Shown here one piece after another: positions 45,183 through 55,870 of a DNA stretch of 64,000 nucleotides. The DNA comes from Pinus tabuliformis. Taxonomy: Eukaryota > Streptophyta > Pinopsida > Pinales > Pinaceae. The DNA lies in contig CM062819.1 in NCBI GenBank assembly GCA_031772625.1, positions 822,841,503 to 822,905,502 on the forward strand. Reading direction: 5' to 3'. The notes under the pieces were generated by a model that worked only from the letters and a program-made list of their open reading frames with translations, did no database searches and was not told the DNA's origin. How positions within the stretch are numbered: position 1 is the first letter of the stretch; the number at the start of each line of letters is the position of its first letter. The position numbers and the translations under genes were made by a program.

Positions 45183-46037
45183 ATGGTAGAAACTAGAGCT
45201 CAAGCGATGGCCAATGAAAGGATGGACAAACTTGAAGACTCCGTGCAATCCCTCCACATTCAGCTTAACCGACTAACTAGCCTGGTCGAGAGCATAATCC
45301 CGAAGGGTAAGGAGGCAACCCACGAGGAGGCGTATAATGGCAATGGACACAGTGAGGGTGAGTCTCGCCACTCTCCTCACGTTTGGGACACCCACCAACA
45401 ACCCCGTCAGCGACCTCCCAATTTGGATATGCATAAATTTGACGGTTCTCACCCGTCAGCATGGATAGCACAAATGGAGCAGTATTTCAATCTAAATAAC
45501 ATCTTAGATGATGCGACTCAGCTTATGGTGGGGAGCATGTACTTGGACAATGAAAGGTGGCAATGGTGGGAATGGCATCAACGTTGCAATGGCCCTTTTT
45601 TGACTTGGACCAAATTCAAAAAAGCTCTTCAAGACCGCTTTGACCAGGAATCTTCTTTCTTGGGTCGTCTTACTAAGCTCCGACAGACTGGTACAGTGGA
45701 TGAATATATTACAACTTTTGAAGCCTTAGCCTTCCGCACTTGGGGTCTCTCAGATGTGTTCTACACGGAATGTTTTATCAGCGGTCTTAAAGAAGCCATC
45801 AAAGCCCAAGTCCTACTGCACCACCCTCCCACATGGACGGAGGCTTGCAAGGTAGCTCGTAACGTGGAACGTGCATTGGCAGCTCAGTACAGTCGCCCAA
45901 ATTTCTCCGCTAAAGGTCGCCCCCCACAGGCTCACAACACGACTCAAACACTTAAGGTCCAAAAGGTGTCACCTGCAAAATGGCCGAAAGAAGAAAGCAA
46001 GGACTATGTTACTACTGTGATGAAAAATACTCCCTAG
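45183..46037 (+). CDS. Chromovirus gag
   Basis: 284 codons from ATG 45183 (MVETRAQAMANERMDKLEDS). The N-terminal coiled coil (VQSLHIQLNRLTSLVESI) leads to the retrotransposon gag core (DMHKFDGSHPSAWIAQMEQY, RWQWWEWHQRCNGPFLTWTK, FKKALQDRF, LGRLTKLRQTGTVDEYITTF). Near the end the frame runs off at a one-base shift close to 45975. The natural continuation, including the zinc knuckle, is in the next frame from 45980. In chromoviruses of this type gag and pol are usually one frame, so I read the shift as a mutation and not a programmed frameshift. Gag forms the particle. Confidence 0.85.
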   Translation: MVETRAQAMANERMDKLEDSVQSLHIQLNRLTSLVESIIPKGKEATHEEAYNGNGHSEGESRHSPHVWDTHQQPRQRPPNLDMHKFDGSHPSAWIAQMEQYFNLNNILDDATQLMVGSMYLDNERWQWWEWHQRCNGPFLTWTKFKKALQDRFDQESSFLGRLTKLRQTGTVDEYITTFEALAFRTWGLSDVFYTECFISGLKEAIKAQVLLHHPPTWTEACKVARNVERALAAQYSRPNFSAKGRPPQAHNTTQTLKVQKVSPAKWPKEESKDYVTTVMKNTP

Positions 46038-49000
46038 GTCATAAATGCAAGGAGCCCAAATTTTTTCAAATTGATGCCACTGACTACAGCTCAACAGAGG
46101 AAGATCCACCACTTGAGGAACACGAGGCGCTAGAAGAAGACAACCAAAAGGACAATGTCTCTGACGAACCAGTTATTTCGTTGCATGCTTTGGCAGGGAT
46201 TTCTTCACCTCAAACTCTCAAAATCAGAGGGTTTATTAAACATCGCCCAGTATTAGTCTTGATTGATAGTGGAAGTACACATAATTTCATCCATCAAAAA
46301 GTTGCAGAAGCAGTGCATTGTTTTGTACGAGCAGTTTCTAACTTCCAAGTCCAAATTGCAGATGGGGGCACAATGAAATGTGAAGGCCGCTGTGAAAATG
46401 TCAAACTTCAAATGGGGGATTATCAGTTGAAAACCCACATGTTTGCCATACACATGGGAGGTTGCGACATTGTCCTCGGCGTTGAATGGCTCCGCACTCT
46501 TGGGCCAATCACAATGGATTTCCAGGAGTTATATATGAGTTTTAAGCAAAACAACTACACACATACCCTCTGTGGACTCTAGGCGGGAGCCCCCTCTATC
46601 ATCAGCTCGCATAGGATGGAAAAATTGTTAAAAAAGGGTAATCATGGAGTTATAGCTCAATTTCATGCCATCCAGGCAGTCGAAACCAAGTCTCTGCCAA
46701 TTCATCCTGAGATGTAACAGATTTTAAATAACCATCTGTCGGTCTTTGACAAGCCTCATGAGCTTCCACCCTCGCGAGGGGAACATGATCATAGAATCAC
46801 CTTAGTTCCAGGGGCCCAACCCCCAAATGTGCGCCCATACACATATCCGTTCACCCAAAAGAATGAAATAGAAAAAATAATCAAGGAACTTTTGGAAGCA
46901 GGTGTCATTCGTCCCAACATTAGTCCTTATTCATCCCCAGTGGTCATGGTGCTCGAGAAAGATGGGGAGTGGCGGATGTGTCCCGACTTTAGGGCCCTCG
47001 ATAAGTTGACACTCAAAGATAAATTTCCCATTCCGGTGGTTGACAATTTGCTGGATGAACTCAATGGGGTTCAATTCTTCACTAAGCTGGATCTTCGCTC
47101 AGGCTACCACCAAATTCGCATGAAGGAAGTCGACATTCCAAACACTGCTTTCAGAACTCATGAAGGCCATTATGAGTTCCTGGTCATGCCATTTGGTCTT
47201 TGTAATGCCCCCTCTACTTTTCAGAGCCTTATGAACCACATTCTCAAACCATATCTCAGGAAATTTGTCCTTGTCTTCTTCGATGACATCCTCATCTATA
47301 GTTGCACTTGGGCCGCACATCTTCAGCATATAGATCTACTCTTGCAACTGCTCCGCAAGCATAAATTATTTGTCAAGATGTCCAAGTGTTCGTTTGGCAT
47401 GGAAGAAGTTGAGTATTTGGGCCACATTGTGGGGCGTGAAGGTGTCAAGATGGACCCCAAAAAGATCCAGGCAATGCAGGATTGGCCTCAACCTAAGACC
47501 TTGAAGAGCTTGAGAGGATTTTTGGGTCTCACAGGCTATTATCGTAAATTTGTCCGCAACTATGGTCGCATAGCGAAGCCCCTCACTCAACTCCTAAAGA
47601 AAAATTCATTCTTCTAGAATGAGGAAGCACAACAGGCATTTACCGCTCTAAAAAATGCCATGTGTTCCACTCTAGTCTTAGCACTACCTGACTTCACCAA
47701 ATCTTTTGTCATTGAATGTGATGCTTCGGGTACAGGTATTGGGGCGGTCTTAATGCAAGAAGGGCGACCTTTGGCCTTCACAAGCCAACAACTAAGTGGG
47801 AGGAATCTGGGCCAATCTACCTACGAGAAGGAAATGATGGCCATCTTACATGCAGTAGAGACCTGGCGACCTTACTTATTGGGGCGACGTTTCCAAATCC
47901 ACACAGATCATCACAATCTTAAATATTTTTTGGAGCAATGCCTATCCTCCCCACAACAAAATAAATGGCTCGCCAAAATGTTGGGATATGATTATGAGAT
48001 CATTTACAAGAAAGGGAAAGACAATAGTGTAGCATATGCATTATCTCGCCAATTTGAGGAGGAAAGTACTCTGCTAGCAATTTCCCTCCCCATTCCAGAA
48101 TGGATTGAAGAGGCTCGCAGGGAATGGTTTTCACATCCCGGGCTCTCCCAACTCATTTCTCAATTGCAGGTAGATCCAAATTCCACCAAGGGCTACTCAT
48201 GGCAGGATGATATTCTTCGCTACAGGGACAGAGTCGTAATATCACTAACATCCACCCTCAAAAGTCGCATTTTGGCAGAATTGCACTCATCTCCCATTGC
48301 AGGACATTCGGGCTTTCAGAAGACGTATGCTCACACCAGAAGATCATTTTCTTGGACAGGCATGAAAAAGGACATCCTTACTTTCGTAGCAGAATGCGAT
48401 GTCTGTCAACGCCACAAAGGGGAAACCGTCAACACACCAGGCACATTACAACCATTGCCCATCCCCACATCAATTTGGACGGAGGTTTCTATGGATTTCA
48501 TTACAGGTCTTCCAAAGTCAGGAAACAAGTCAGTCATCATGGTGGTTGTGGACAGACTTTCGAAGTATGCTCATTTCTGCGCCCTACCCCACCCGTTTAC
48601 ACCAACTTTGGTCGCTCAATCTTTCATGGATCAGATCTTCAAATTGCATGGCATGCCCACTTCTATTGTGTCCGATCGCGACCCGATCTTCGCCAGTAAT
48701 TTTTGGCAGGAACTCTTTAGGATACAAAGCACTCAACTAAAACTCAGTACTTCCTATCACCCGCAAACGGATGGTCAAACTGAAGCCGTCAACAAATGTC
48801 TGGAAACCTACCTTAGGTGTTTCACTTCAGAAAAGCAACATCTTTGGGTACAGTGGTTACCTCTGGTTGAATGGTGGTATAACACCAACTATCATGCCAC
48901 CACCAAAATGACTCCCTATGAAGCAGTATATGGTCAACTCCCTCCTTCCCCTACTTCTTATCTCAAGGGGTGCTCAAAAGTACAAGTAGTGGATCAACTC

Positions 49001-49510
49001 CTACAAAACTGCGCAACCATGCTCACCCATCTAAGAGAGAATCTTCATCAAGCTCAGAACCACATGAAGCAACAGGTAGACCAGCATCGCTCAGAGCACC
49101 AATTTCAAGAAGGGGATCAGGTCTTTTTGAGGCTGCAACCATATAAGCAAACATCACTCAAAGACAAGGGTTGTCAGAAACTATCTCCAAAATTCTACGG
49201 ACCATACCAAGTACTTCAGCGCATTGGAGAAGTGGCTTACAAGTTGGCTTTGCCACCTACTGCAAAAATCCATCCAATTTTCCATGTCTCGTGCCTCAAG
49301 AAAGTGATTGGGAACAATTGCAGAATTCAAACCAGTCTACCTGAATTGGACGAAGAAGGTTCAATCTGGCTCCAACCTGAACAAGTCCTAGACACACGAG
49401 ACATGCATTTGCGGGGCCGCATCATTAGGGAAGTCCTCGTCAAGTGGAAAGACACCTCTCCGGAAGATGCAACTTGGGAACCAACCACTATTCTTCAGCA
49501 GTTTCCGTAG
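45980..49510 (+). pseudogene. Chromovirus pol (knuckle, protease, RT, RNase H, integrase, chromodomain)
   Basis: All in one frame: knuckle CYYCDEKYSLGHKC; protease LVLIDSGSTHNFIHQ; then LGVEWLRTLGPITMDF; RT with WRMCPDFRALDKLTLKDKFP, FTKLDLRSGYHQIRM and active site VFFDDILIYS; RNase H with VIECDASGTGIGAVL and HTDHHNLKYFL; integrase with an H-H-C-C finger (HSSPIAGHSG...CDVCQRHKG) and D-D-E (MDFITGLPKS, SDRDPIFAS, TDGQTEAVNKCLE). The C-terminal chromodomain has VLVKWKDTSPEDATWEP. Stops: TAG 46580-46582, TAA 46715-46717, TAG 47615-47617 (the last in place of a Trp codon). Chromodomains steer integration to heterochromatin. Confidence 0.92.
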
Positions 49511-49538
49511 CTTTAGCCTTGAGGACAAGGCTAGTATT

Positions 49539-49551
49539 AAGGGGGAGGGCA
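49539..49551 (+). other. Chromovirus polypurine tract
   Basis: aagggggagggca directly precedes the 3' LTR. Confidence 0.85.
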
Positions 49552-49967
49552 TGTTAGGGTCCCACCCTAAGCCCCTTATTTATGTAATGGGATCGAGTCA
49601 TAATCAAGAGTCAATAAAGCCCACATTAATAATTGTAAGTGGTTAACCCACAATTAATGACGGGACCACAGTTAGTTGCAAATGGGCCGTAGTATTAAAT
49701 AGATGGTAATAATAAAACCCATGGTATTGATCCTTGGTATTGCATGTATGAGTCATATATAAAGGATAGAGACTCCCTGCGAGGAGCATCGTGTCTTATT
49801 TTTGTATTGAGCTCTGCTCTATTGGAGGTTGCCCCCTCGAAGAGGCCAGTGAACATTGCTTTCTCAATAATAAAGTATTTGCTGTTGTCTCTCACTGTTC
49901 TATGTTCTGGGTATCTTTCTTCGCATATTCTGTATTTTGGTGTGTTTTGTAGGTTAAGAGCATAACA
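49552..49967 (+). repeat. Chromovirus 3' LTR
   Basis: 416 bp. TATATAAA at 49756-49763 and AATAAA at 49869-49874 are the likely promoter core and poly-A signal. It is followed by the ttaac duplication at 49968-49972. Confidence 0.92.
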
Positions 49968-49972
49968 TTAAC

Positions 49973-50540
49973 AAAACCATAAATATAAATTAGTGAATCA
50001 TGGGAAATAATGTTGCCCTCTAGCCAAAAAATGACCCAAATCTCATTTTTCAAGATACCATTTATAATTTTTCCAGTTACAAGAAATTATGGCGGGATAT
50101 TTTAAATGTCGATGGAAAAGATGAAATTCATTTCACAAAGCTTAAATTTGGATCCACAGGAAGCATGCAAAGAAATCAGCAAGCATAATGGCTAAGAGAC
50201 TGGTGGAAATTGATCCATTTTTCTATGAAAGTTACCTCCAAATGTAGTGTGACAAATGCCGAGAAAGAAATATTGTAGAATGTTTCCATGTACCATGTAA
50301 AAAGGTCAGAGATTTATTTCAATACCCTGACCATGCAACTTTACAACAATTCATGGCTAGACATGATGAATGGCTAGTCATGACTAAAATAAAACACCAA
50401 TATGTACTCAATAAACCCATGATCGTCAGATGAATCTATACTAAAGCATGGGATGGGATGATATATCCTAGAATCCGCTTTCCAGGGATTACCCCTCTTG
50501 GTATTCCCATTACATAATTGGTTCTCATGGGCTTTTCCCA
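49973..50540 (+). pseudogene. Viral polyprotein C-terminal tail, part 2 (copy 1)
   Basis: Viral text resumes after the chromovirus with several stops. Readable phrases are CDKCRERNIVECFHVPC (from about 50249; C-x2-C-x7-C-x4-C), KKVRDLFQYPDHATLQQFMA, HDEWLVMTKIKHQYVLNKP and DGMIYPRIRFPGITPLG. The last part (from about 50390) is repeated inverted at 56012-55870, where copy 2 starts. The cysteine cluster suggests a small zinc-binding tail. I know no named equivalent. Confidence 0.5.
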
Positions 50541-51495
50541 TAAAGCATCCACAATGTAATTATGATGTCCAGTCACGGACTGAATGTGACCAGTGTTCTC
50601 ATGGGCTTCATTGTTTAAAAAGTATCCACTTTGTAAAGATTTAAGCTTTCCGTGGGATTCTCGGTAATCTCCACTGTGTAATATAGTACAAAGATTCTTC
50701 AGTCACGAGACTCGGAGCACTTCTCCGACTTTTGGTGCGCTTTGAGCCACATCTCACGGACTGACAGAATAATTAGTACTAAATTTGTATGCCCGAGTGT
50801 CAGATGTTTGTCCCCTCCTTTTCCTATATAAGCAAGGGGGAAGGCTCATTCAAGGCATTGGGAGTTGGGTATTTTGGAGAGTTTGTTGTGTTTAAGAGTC
50901 GAAATATTTTCTAGCTCTGCAATTGCAGACTATTGTCTGATCTGCTTGCATCACGAAGAGATCTCAAAAGTCTTAGGTGATCTGAGAAGCCTACACATCT
51001 GTGTGTTCGGCACAGGTGAGAACCTAAAGTGGTCAGATCTTTAGAGAGTCTGTCGCTGGGAGTGTTGGTTTTCAGTGTTCAAACACTGAGTATGTGATTT
51101 CGCCAGGTAGCCTCCAGTAAGCTATCTCCTAGTTGAGTAGCGAAAGTCTGGTAAATGCGAACACAGTCTATCTCAGGAATGAACAAATTGTATTCTTCTG
51201 TAATCCATTTTCTGAATTAATATAAGAGAGTGTTATTTATTCCACATTTGAGTACGTGTGCATTATAAATGAGCTGCTGAGGTAGTATCTGCTTGAGTTA
51301 TTATGTATTGAGGTTCACCAATGCACAAAAGGGATGCTAGACCATGTAAGGTGAGGATGCCATTGAAGAGGTCGATAGAGTGAGAAATGTGCTAGTAGGT
51401 TCGTGTATGGGTTCATGTAAATTAGAATAAGTGGCAAAAGTAGAGAAGAGACTCTGTAAGACCTCGCAGTTGTGTTGTTGTTGCAAGCTTCGTTG
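50541..51495 (+). promoter_or_regulatory. Viral intergenic region, promoter and leader (copy 1)
   Basis: Non-coding viral DNA matched in inverted orientation by 54911-55870. A TATA box TATATAAG lies at 50825-50832 with GA- and C-rich DNA around it, as in caulimovirid full-length-transcript promoters. Transcription would start about 30 bases downstream. The region breaks at 51495, just before the primer-binding site. Confidence 0.65.
50825..50832 (+). promoter_or_regulatory. Viral TATA box, copy 1
   Basis: TATATAAG, conserved in copy 2 at 55576-55583 on the other strand. Confidence 0.6.
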
Positions 51496-51524
51496 ATACC
51501 AATTTTACGTAGGGGCTTCAACGA
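51496..51524 (-). repeat. 29-base inverted leader piece at the junction of the two viral copies
   Basis: taccaattttacgtaggggc and the bases to 51524 are the reverse complement of the leader end next to the primer site. The inverted piece starts at the first bases of the primer-site complement (gatacca, 51494-51500) and ends in ttcaacgaa, which pairs with ttcgttga just before it. Confidence 0.7.
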
Positions 51525-51537
51525 ATAGCACTGTGCA

Positions 51538-52890
51538 CTAGGGGTTCCATTGTTCTTGCTTAGCACTGTGCAAGTGAATATCTGAAGGCTTGTAGTAGTG
51601 GGTCTTAGGGACATACCTGTAATATCCCTTTCTTTGTTGCTTCTTAGGCCGAGAAGATTGGCCTCTTTTATTGTAATGAAATTTGGTTGTCTTTCTTTCC
51701 TTTTTGGCTCTTCTCTTGATCTTTCTTCGTCTGACCAGTGGATCATCAATAGATAGTCCATATTTACTGCAAATAGACTTACTGTCTGGCAGCTTAGACA
51801 GTTTTTCAAGAGATTTGTTAACTTTTGAGCTAGTACATAAGCCAACCAAAGTTTTTGTTATATTAGAATAAATCTTTCCCCATGCGTAAGATTCAAATGG
51901 GATTTGAAAAACTTCTTGTAGGTGAATGTAATCAACAAACCTTGAAGGTAAGGTTACTAGATATACCTGCTTCCAGAGAAGATTCTTTGAATCTTTTACC
52001 TCATATATGCGTTGCATCCAATCTCGATGGAAATCTTCAATTTGGGACATCCTATTGCATTTTAAGTTCATTAAGATGACTTCATGTTTATCAGCCATCT
52101 CTGCTTCTGAGCCACACCAATGCTCTACGATCATGGAGGTCAATGCTCCAATCATGTTATTCTATACAGTCCCATCAGTGTTGTGTATAATATTTCCTTG
52201 CTCATCTTTGAGCAATTGTTCTTCCATCTTGGCTACTAAGTATGGAGAAGACACAGTTTCCCACCACCTTAATAGTGTTCTTGTGAAACATTGGATTATT
52301 GTTTTACAAGCTTCTATTTCATTTTTCCCTCTTAAGCATGTGAGCTTATACTCAGTGAACATCATGTCCACCATCTGCTTGATTTGACCAACACTAAGGT
52401 TGTTAATGTTCCACTCTTTATGAGAATCTGCAAAGAATGTGTGGGAATCTGGGAGTTTGCCTTTGCCTCTTAAATCTGGAGTAGAGTATCTGTTGTACTA
52501 GCTTTGTAAGGGCTCATATATTGGAAGTACTTTTGCTTCCTTTTCTTCTTCTTTGAATAAAGATGCCAAGGAAATAGGTTCTTTCGAAGTAGAGGCTTCA
52601 ATTTTCTCTTTCTGTGTAGGTGCAACTTCTTTGGGAAAAATATGGGGAAACCTATCAACAGGTTTGACAGGATCTTGTATTTTTACACTTCTTTTGTACC
52701 AAAAAGAAGATGGAACTGGTTTATCTTCTTTTGATAAAGACATTTTATCAACTTTTCCTACCGGTTCATTTATTTTTCCTGAAGTGGAATCAATATGTTC
52801 TACAAATTTTTCTTCCACATTTTCTAGCTTCATCAGAGATTCTCTGACATAACCTTTGACCACTGTTGTGGAATACTGTACATCATTCAA
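51538..52890 (-). pseudogene. Viral coiled-coil and capsid region (copy 2)
   Basis: This is the same frame as the movement-protein ORF, interrupted by TAA 52936-52938, TAG 52498-52500 and TAG 52162-52164. It contains the helical part (EHIDSTSGKINEPVGKVDKM), the capsid core (QMVDMMFTEYKLTCLRGKNE, RWWETVSSPYLVAKMEEQLL, VILMNLKCNRMSQIEDFHRD, LLWKQVYLVTLPSRFVDYIH) and the basic tract (RRRKIKRRAKKERK). The last part (51538-52155) is open for 205 codons, better preserved than in copy 1. The copy ends before the knuckle. Confidence 0.75.
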
Positions 52891-53004
52891 AGATTTATTT
52901 ATATCATTAATAGAAACTTGAAATGTATTGAACTGTTATTTTACTTCTGCAACTTTGGCTACATTCATCTCTAGCCCTGTGACAACTGTGTTAGTCCAGT
53001 TTAG

Positions 53005-54852
53005 CTATTTGCTGGCTTTTTGTATTCTGCCATCAATGCCTAGAGCATTGTCATCTTTTAATACTAGTGGGATGGCCTTAGCAGAATTCTGGCCTTTTCC
53101 TAGGACTATTTCTTTGTGAGGAGGGAATGTGGTTGGAGTTTCAACCTTGTCACCATTTAGTGCTGACCAGAAGTGTTTGGATGATGTAGTTGCTTCGGAA
53201 TCAGTCATCATGATTATTTCTGATTGTTTCTTCTGCATCCATGAATAGAATGAAATCCAGGTATTGGTGTCTTCCATGAACTGTTTCCATTCTTGTGATA
53301 GTCTGATCTTATCTTCAACTGAATGACTTAGACCAAACTCTTCAGCCTTTGGATGAGTAAAAATATCCCAATTTAGCATAGCCTTCATCCATTGAGCACT
53401 AATTTTGTGCTTTGGACATCCATCCATTAAAGTAAAAAAAATAAATTGCATTTCCATGACTGCAGGCTTTTTACAGTCATCAGGTATTTTGCCAAATCTT
53501 GTATCTGGGATTAAACCATTTGCCTGCTCTAAGTATCCAAGCCCATATCTAGGCTTTGCTGGCCTCATGGTGCTAAAGATAGTTGTTAACCTCGGATCTT
53601 CATTTTCTAAAGTGGTTATTTCATGCATCATCAAGATATGCTCAGACTCATGGGGAAATGGTATGTCTGAACATTTAGGGTTTGGACAAGGGTTTACAGA
53701 AGTAGAAGGTGGAGCTTCTCCTGTCCTAGGATGATGATTCTCATGCATGACCATTTCAGCAAGCTGGCTAAGATTTACAGAGCAATGGCATTCTGGACAT
53801 TTTACTTCAAGTGAAGAGAAATTTACTATCTGTGCAAATTCAAATAATGAAATATGTTTACAAGAATTTGAACTGGAGCTAGAGCAAGTTGTATCTACAA
53901 GCTCAGGATTTCTGTACAATGGTGAACTTCTGCACATTTGATCTATTCTTTGTCTATCAATAGTTGATCTTCGAGGAAAGGAAAGAATAGCAAAATAGGG
54001 TTCTTCTCTAATGTCAGCAGAAGTAATTTTCTTTATGGCAGGAGGCTTGGGATTAGATACCACCCAGTGTTCTGGGAAATTAAGATCTTCCCACCTTATA
54101 GTTTGGTGTTCAATCTTTTGATTTCGAGAATCTGTCAACACCACTACACTTGCTTTTGACTCTTTGTTGGGGGCATGTAAGACTGCAGGATAAAGGGTGT
54201 TTGTATGACAGAAGCAGCCTCTGGTTTGTATGGCAATATTGTGTCTCTTTTTGGCCATATCAAATCCAGTTGTCTGGATTTGTAACTGAAGAATATTTTC
54301 AATTGTTTCATCAAAAACATATACAGAGAAATTAGGATAACAATCAAAATAGACAGGGCCATTAGACAGAGGAGCTACAATCCCACCTATCAATGAGTCA
54401 GTGTATTTTTTATGGGTCAGATCTCGAACAGTGGCTAAGACAAATGTGTTTAGACCCTGATGCATTAAAGCATGTATACCAATGCGGATGCATCCCAGAT
54501 GAAGATACTGAGTTTTTAATCTTTTTGCCTCGGCCTGGAGTTGTTTGGAATTTAAAAGAGGAATGGATTGTACACAGTCGGAATTCTCTTGAATTTGACT
54601 TATAGATTCCTTAATAGAAATTCTAGTTGCGGCTTTCAAATGAAAAGCAGACAGGTCTGAGTAAACTTCAGATGCATTTATTCTAGGTAGCTGCCATCTA
54701 GCAGAGGGTTGTGTTTCTTCATATTCTAATTCAACAGAATTTAAAACACGACTAGATGCTGATGCGAACATATCCCTAAGGGGATTATCATGAACAGATG
54801 ATTCTTTCTCTTCTATTTCGCGGAAAGAAATAGACTTTCTGTAAGGCTCCAT
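53005..54852 (-). CDS. Viral movement-protein region, open frame of 615 codons (copy 2)
   Basis: It starts at ATG 54850-54852, 46 bases after the primer site. Residues 115-185 have the caulimovirid 30K-type movement signature (IRIGIHALMHQGLNTFVLAT, then GGIVAPLSNGPVYFD at 156-170). A Cys/His-rich part follows (CPEC near residue 365; CPNPKC and HESEH near 400-410), which may bind zinc. The C-terminal part has KPRYGLGYLEQANGL and FFTLMDGCPKHKISAQWMKA. The frame ends at TAG 53005-53007, beyond which the same frame continues to the capsid region, so it was the N-terminal part of one large polyprotein. Movement proteins enlarge plasmodesmata for cell-to-cell spread. Survival of the long frame in a dead copy is probably chance or youth. 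Confidence 0.8.
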   Translation of the reverse strand: MEPYRKSISFREIEEKESSVHDNPLRDMFASASSRVLNSVELEYEETQPSARWQLPRINASEVYSDLSAFHLKAATRISIKESISQIQENSDCVQSIPLLNSKQLQAEAKRLKTQYLHLGCIRIGIHALMHQGLNTFVLATVRDLTHKKYTDSLIGGIVAPLSNGPVYFDCYPNFSVYVFDETIENILQLQIQTTGFDMAKKRHNIAIQTRGCFCHTNTLYPAVLHAPNKESKASVVVLTDSRNQKIEHQTIRWEDLNFPEHWVVSNPKPPAIKKITSADIREEPYFAILSFPRRSTIDRQRIDQMCRSSPLYRNPELVDTTCSSSSSNSCKHISLFEFAQIVNFSSLEVKCPECHCSVNLSQLAEMVMHENHHPRTGEAPPSTSVNPCPNPKCSDIPFPHESEHILMMHEITTLENEDPRLTTIFSTMRPAKPRYGLGYLEQANGLIPDTRFGKIPDDCKKPAVMEMQFIFFTLMDGCPKHKISAQWMKAMLNWDIFTHPKAEEFGLSHSVEDKIRLSQEWKQFMEDTNTWISFYSWMQKKQSEIIMMTDSEATTSSKHFWSALNGDKVETPTTFPPHKEIVLGKGQNSAKAIPLVLKDDNALGIDGRIQKASK

Positions 54853-54898
54853 TTAGATTTTGAGTGTTTCTGAGTACTAACTTGAACCAAATGCTTTG

Positions 54899-54910
54899 GC
54901 TCTGATACCA
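54899..54910 (-). other. Viral primer-binding site (initiator-Met tRNA)
   Basis: On the minus strand it reads TGGTATCAGAGC, the site where caulimovirid reverse transcription starts. Confidence 0.88.
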
Positions 54911-55870
54911 ATTTTATGCAGGGGCTTCAACGAAGCTTGCAACAACAACACAACTGAGTCTCTTCTCTGCTTTTGCCACTTATTCTGATTTACACGAACC
55001 TACTAGCACATTTCTCGCTCTGTTGACCTCTTCAATGGCATTGTCGCCTTACACGATTTGGCATCCCTTCTATGCGTTGGCAAACCTTTAGTGAACCTCA
55101 ATACATAATAACTTAAGCAGATACTACCTCAACAACTCATTTATAATGCACAAGTACTCAAATGTGGAATAAATAACACTCTCTTATATTAATTCAGCAA
55201 ATTGATTACAGAAGATTACAATCTGTTCATTCCTGAGATAGATTGTGTTCTTGTTTACCAGACTTTAGCTACTTAGCTAGGAGATAGCTTACTGGAGGCT
55301 ACCTGGCGAAATCACAGACTCAGCCTTTGAACATTGAAAACCAATACTCCCAGCGACAGACTCTCTAAAGATCTGGCCACTTTAGGTTCTCACTTGTGCC
55401 GAACACACAGATGCACAGGCTTCTTAGATCACCTAAGACTTTGAGATCTCTTCGTGATGCAAGCAGATCAGACAATAGTCCACAGTTGCAGAGCTAGAAA
55501 ATCTCTCGACTCTTAAACACAACAAACTCTAAAAAATACCGAACTCTCAATTCCTTGAATGAGCCTTCCCCCTTGCTTATATAGGAAAAGGAGGGGACAA
55601 ACATCTGACACTTGAGCATACAAATTTAGTACTAATTATTCTATCAGTCTGTGAGATGTGGCTCAAAGCGCACCAAAAGTCGAAGAAGTGCTCCGAGTCT
55701 TGTGACTAAAGAATCTTTGTACTACATTACACAGTGGAGATTACCGAGAATCCCATGAAAAGCTTAAATCTATACAAAGTGGATACTTTTTAAACAGTGA
55801 AGCCCACGAGAACACTAGTCACATTCAGTCCATGACTGGACATCATAATTACATTATGGATGCTTTATGG
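54911..55870 (-). promoter_or_regulatory. Viral intergenic region, promoter and leader (copy 2)
   Basis: Inverted match of 50541-51495 with scattered mismatches. The TATA box TATATAAG on the minus strand is at 55576-55583, about 670 bases before the primer site. It drives toward the movement-protein frame, while the copy 1 promoter points at it from the other side. Confidence 0.65.
55576..55583 (-). promoter_or_regulatory. Viral TATA box, copy 2
   Basis: TATATAAG on the minus strand, in the same context as copy 1. Confidence 0.6.

Larger units (their letters stand above)
43768..49967 (+). mobile_element. Complete Ty3/gypsy chromovirus
   Basis: Two 416 bp LTRs (43768-44183 and 49552-49967) start TGTTAGGGTC and end CATA(G/A)CA. 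The target duplication is TTAAC. A primer site, gag, protease, RT, RNase H, integrase and a C-terminal chromodomain follow in gypsy order, with a polypurine tract before the 3' LTR. The element is 6.2 kb. The LTRs are nearly identical by eye, so the insertion into the virus is comparatively young. Confidence 0.93.
32640..51495 (+). mobile_element. Endogenous pararetrovirus copy 1 (Caulimoviridae-like), split by a LINE and a chromovirus
   Basis: Viral blocks: 32640-36637, 42589-43767 and 49968-51495. Along the plus strand they carry a leader scrap, the end of the movement-protein region, a coiled-coil/capsid region with two zinc knuckles, an aspartic protease, RT, RNase H, a C-terminal tail, and a promoter/leader with TATA box. 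This is the order of caulimovirids with one large polyprotein (petuvirus, florendovirus and gymnosperm lineages). No integrase and no flanking LTR pair is seen. Stops and frameshifts occur throughout, so this is a dead relic. Most of the movement protein is missing at the left end. Confidence 0.8.

Noticed and set aside
45900-46040. Programmed frameshift between chromovirus gag and pol
   Set aside because: No slippery site or pseudoknot is apparent, and the zinc knuckle that belongs to gag is in the shifted frame. A simple one-base mutation is more likely.
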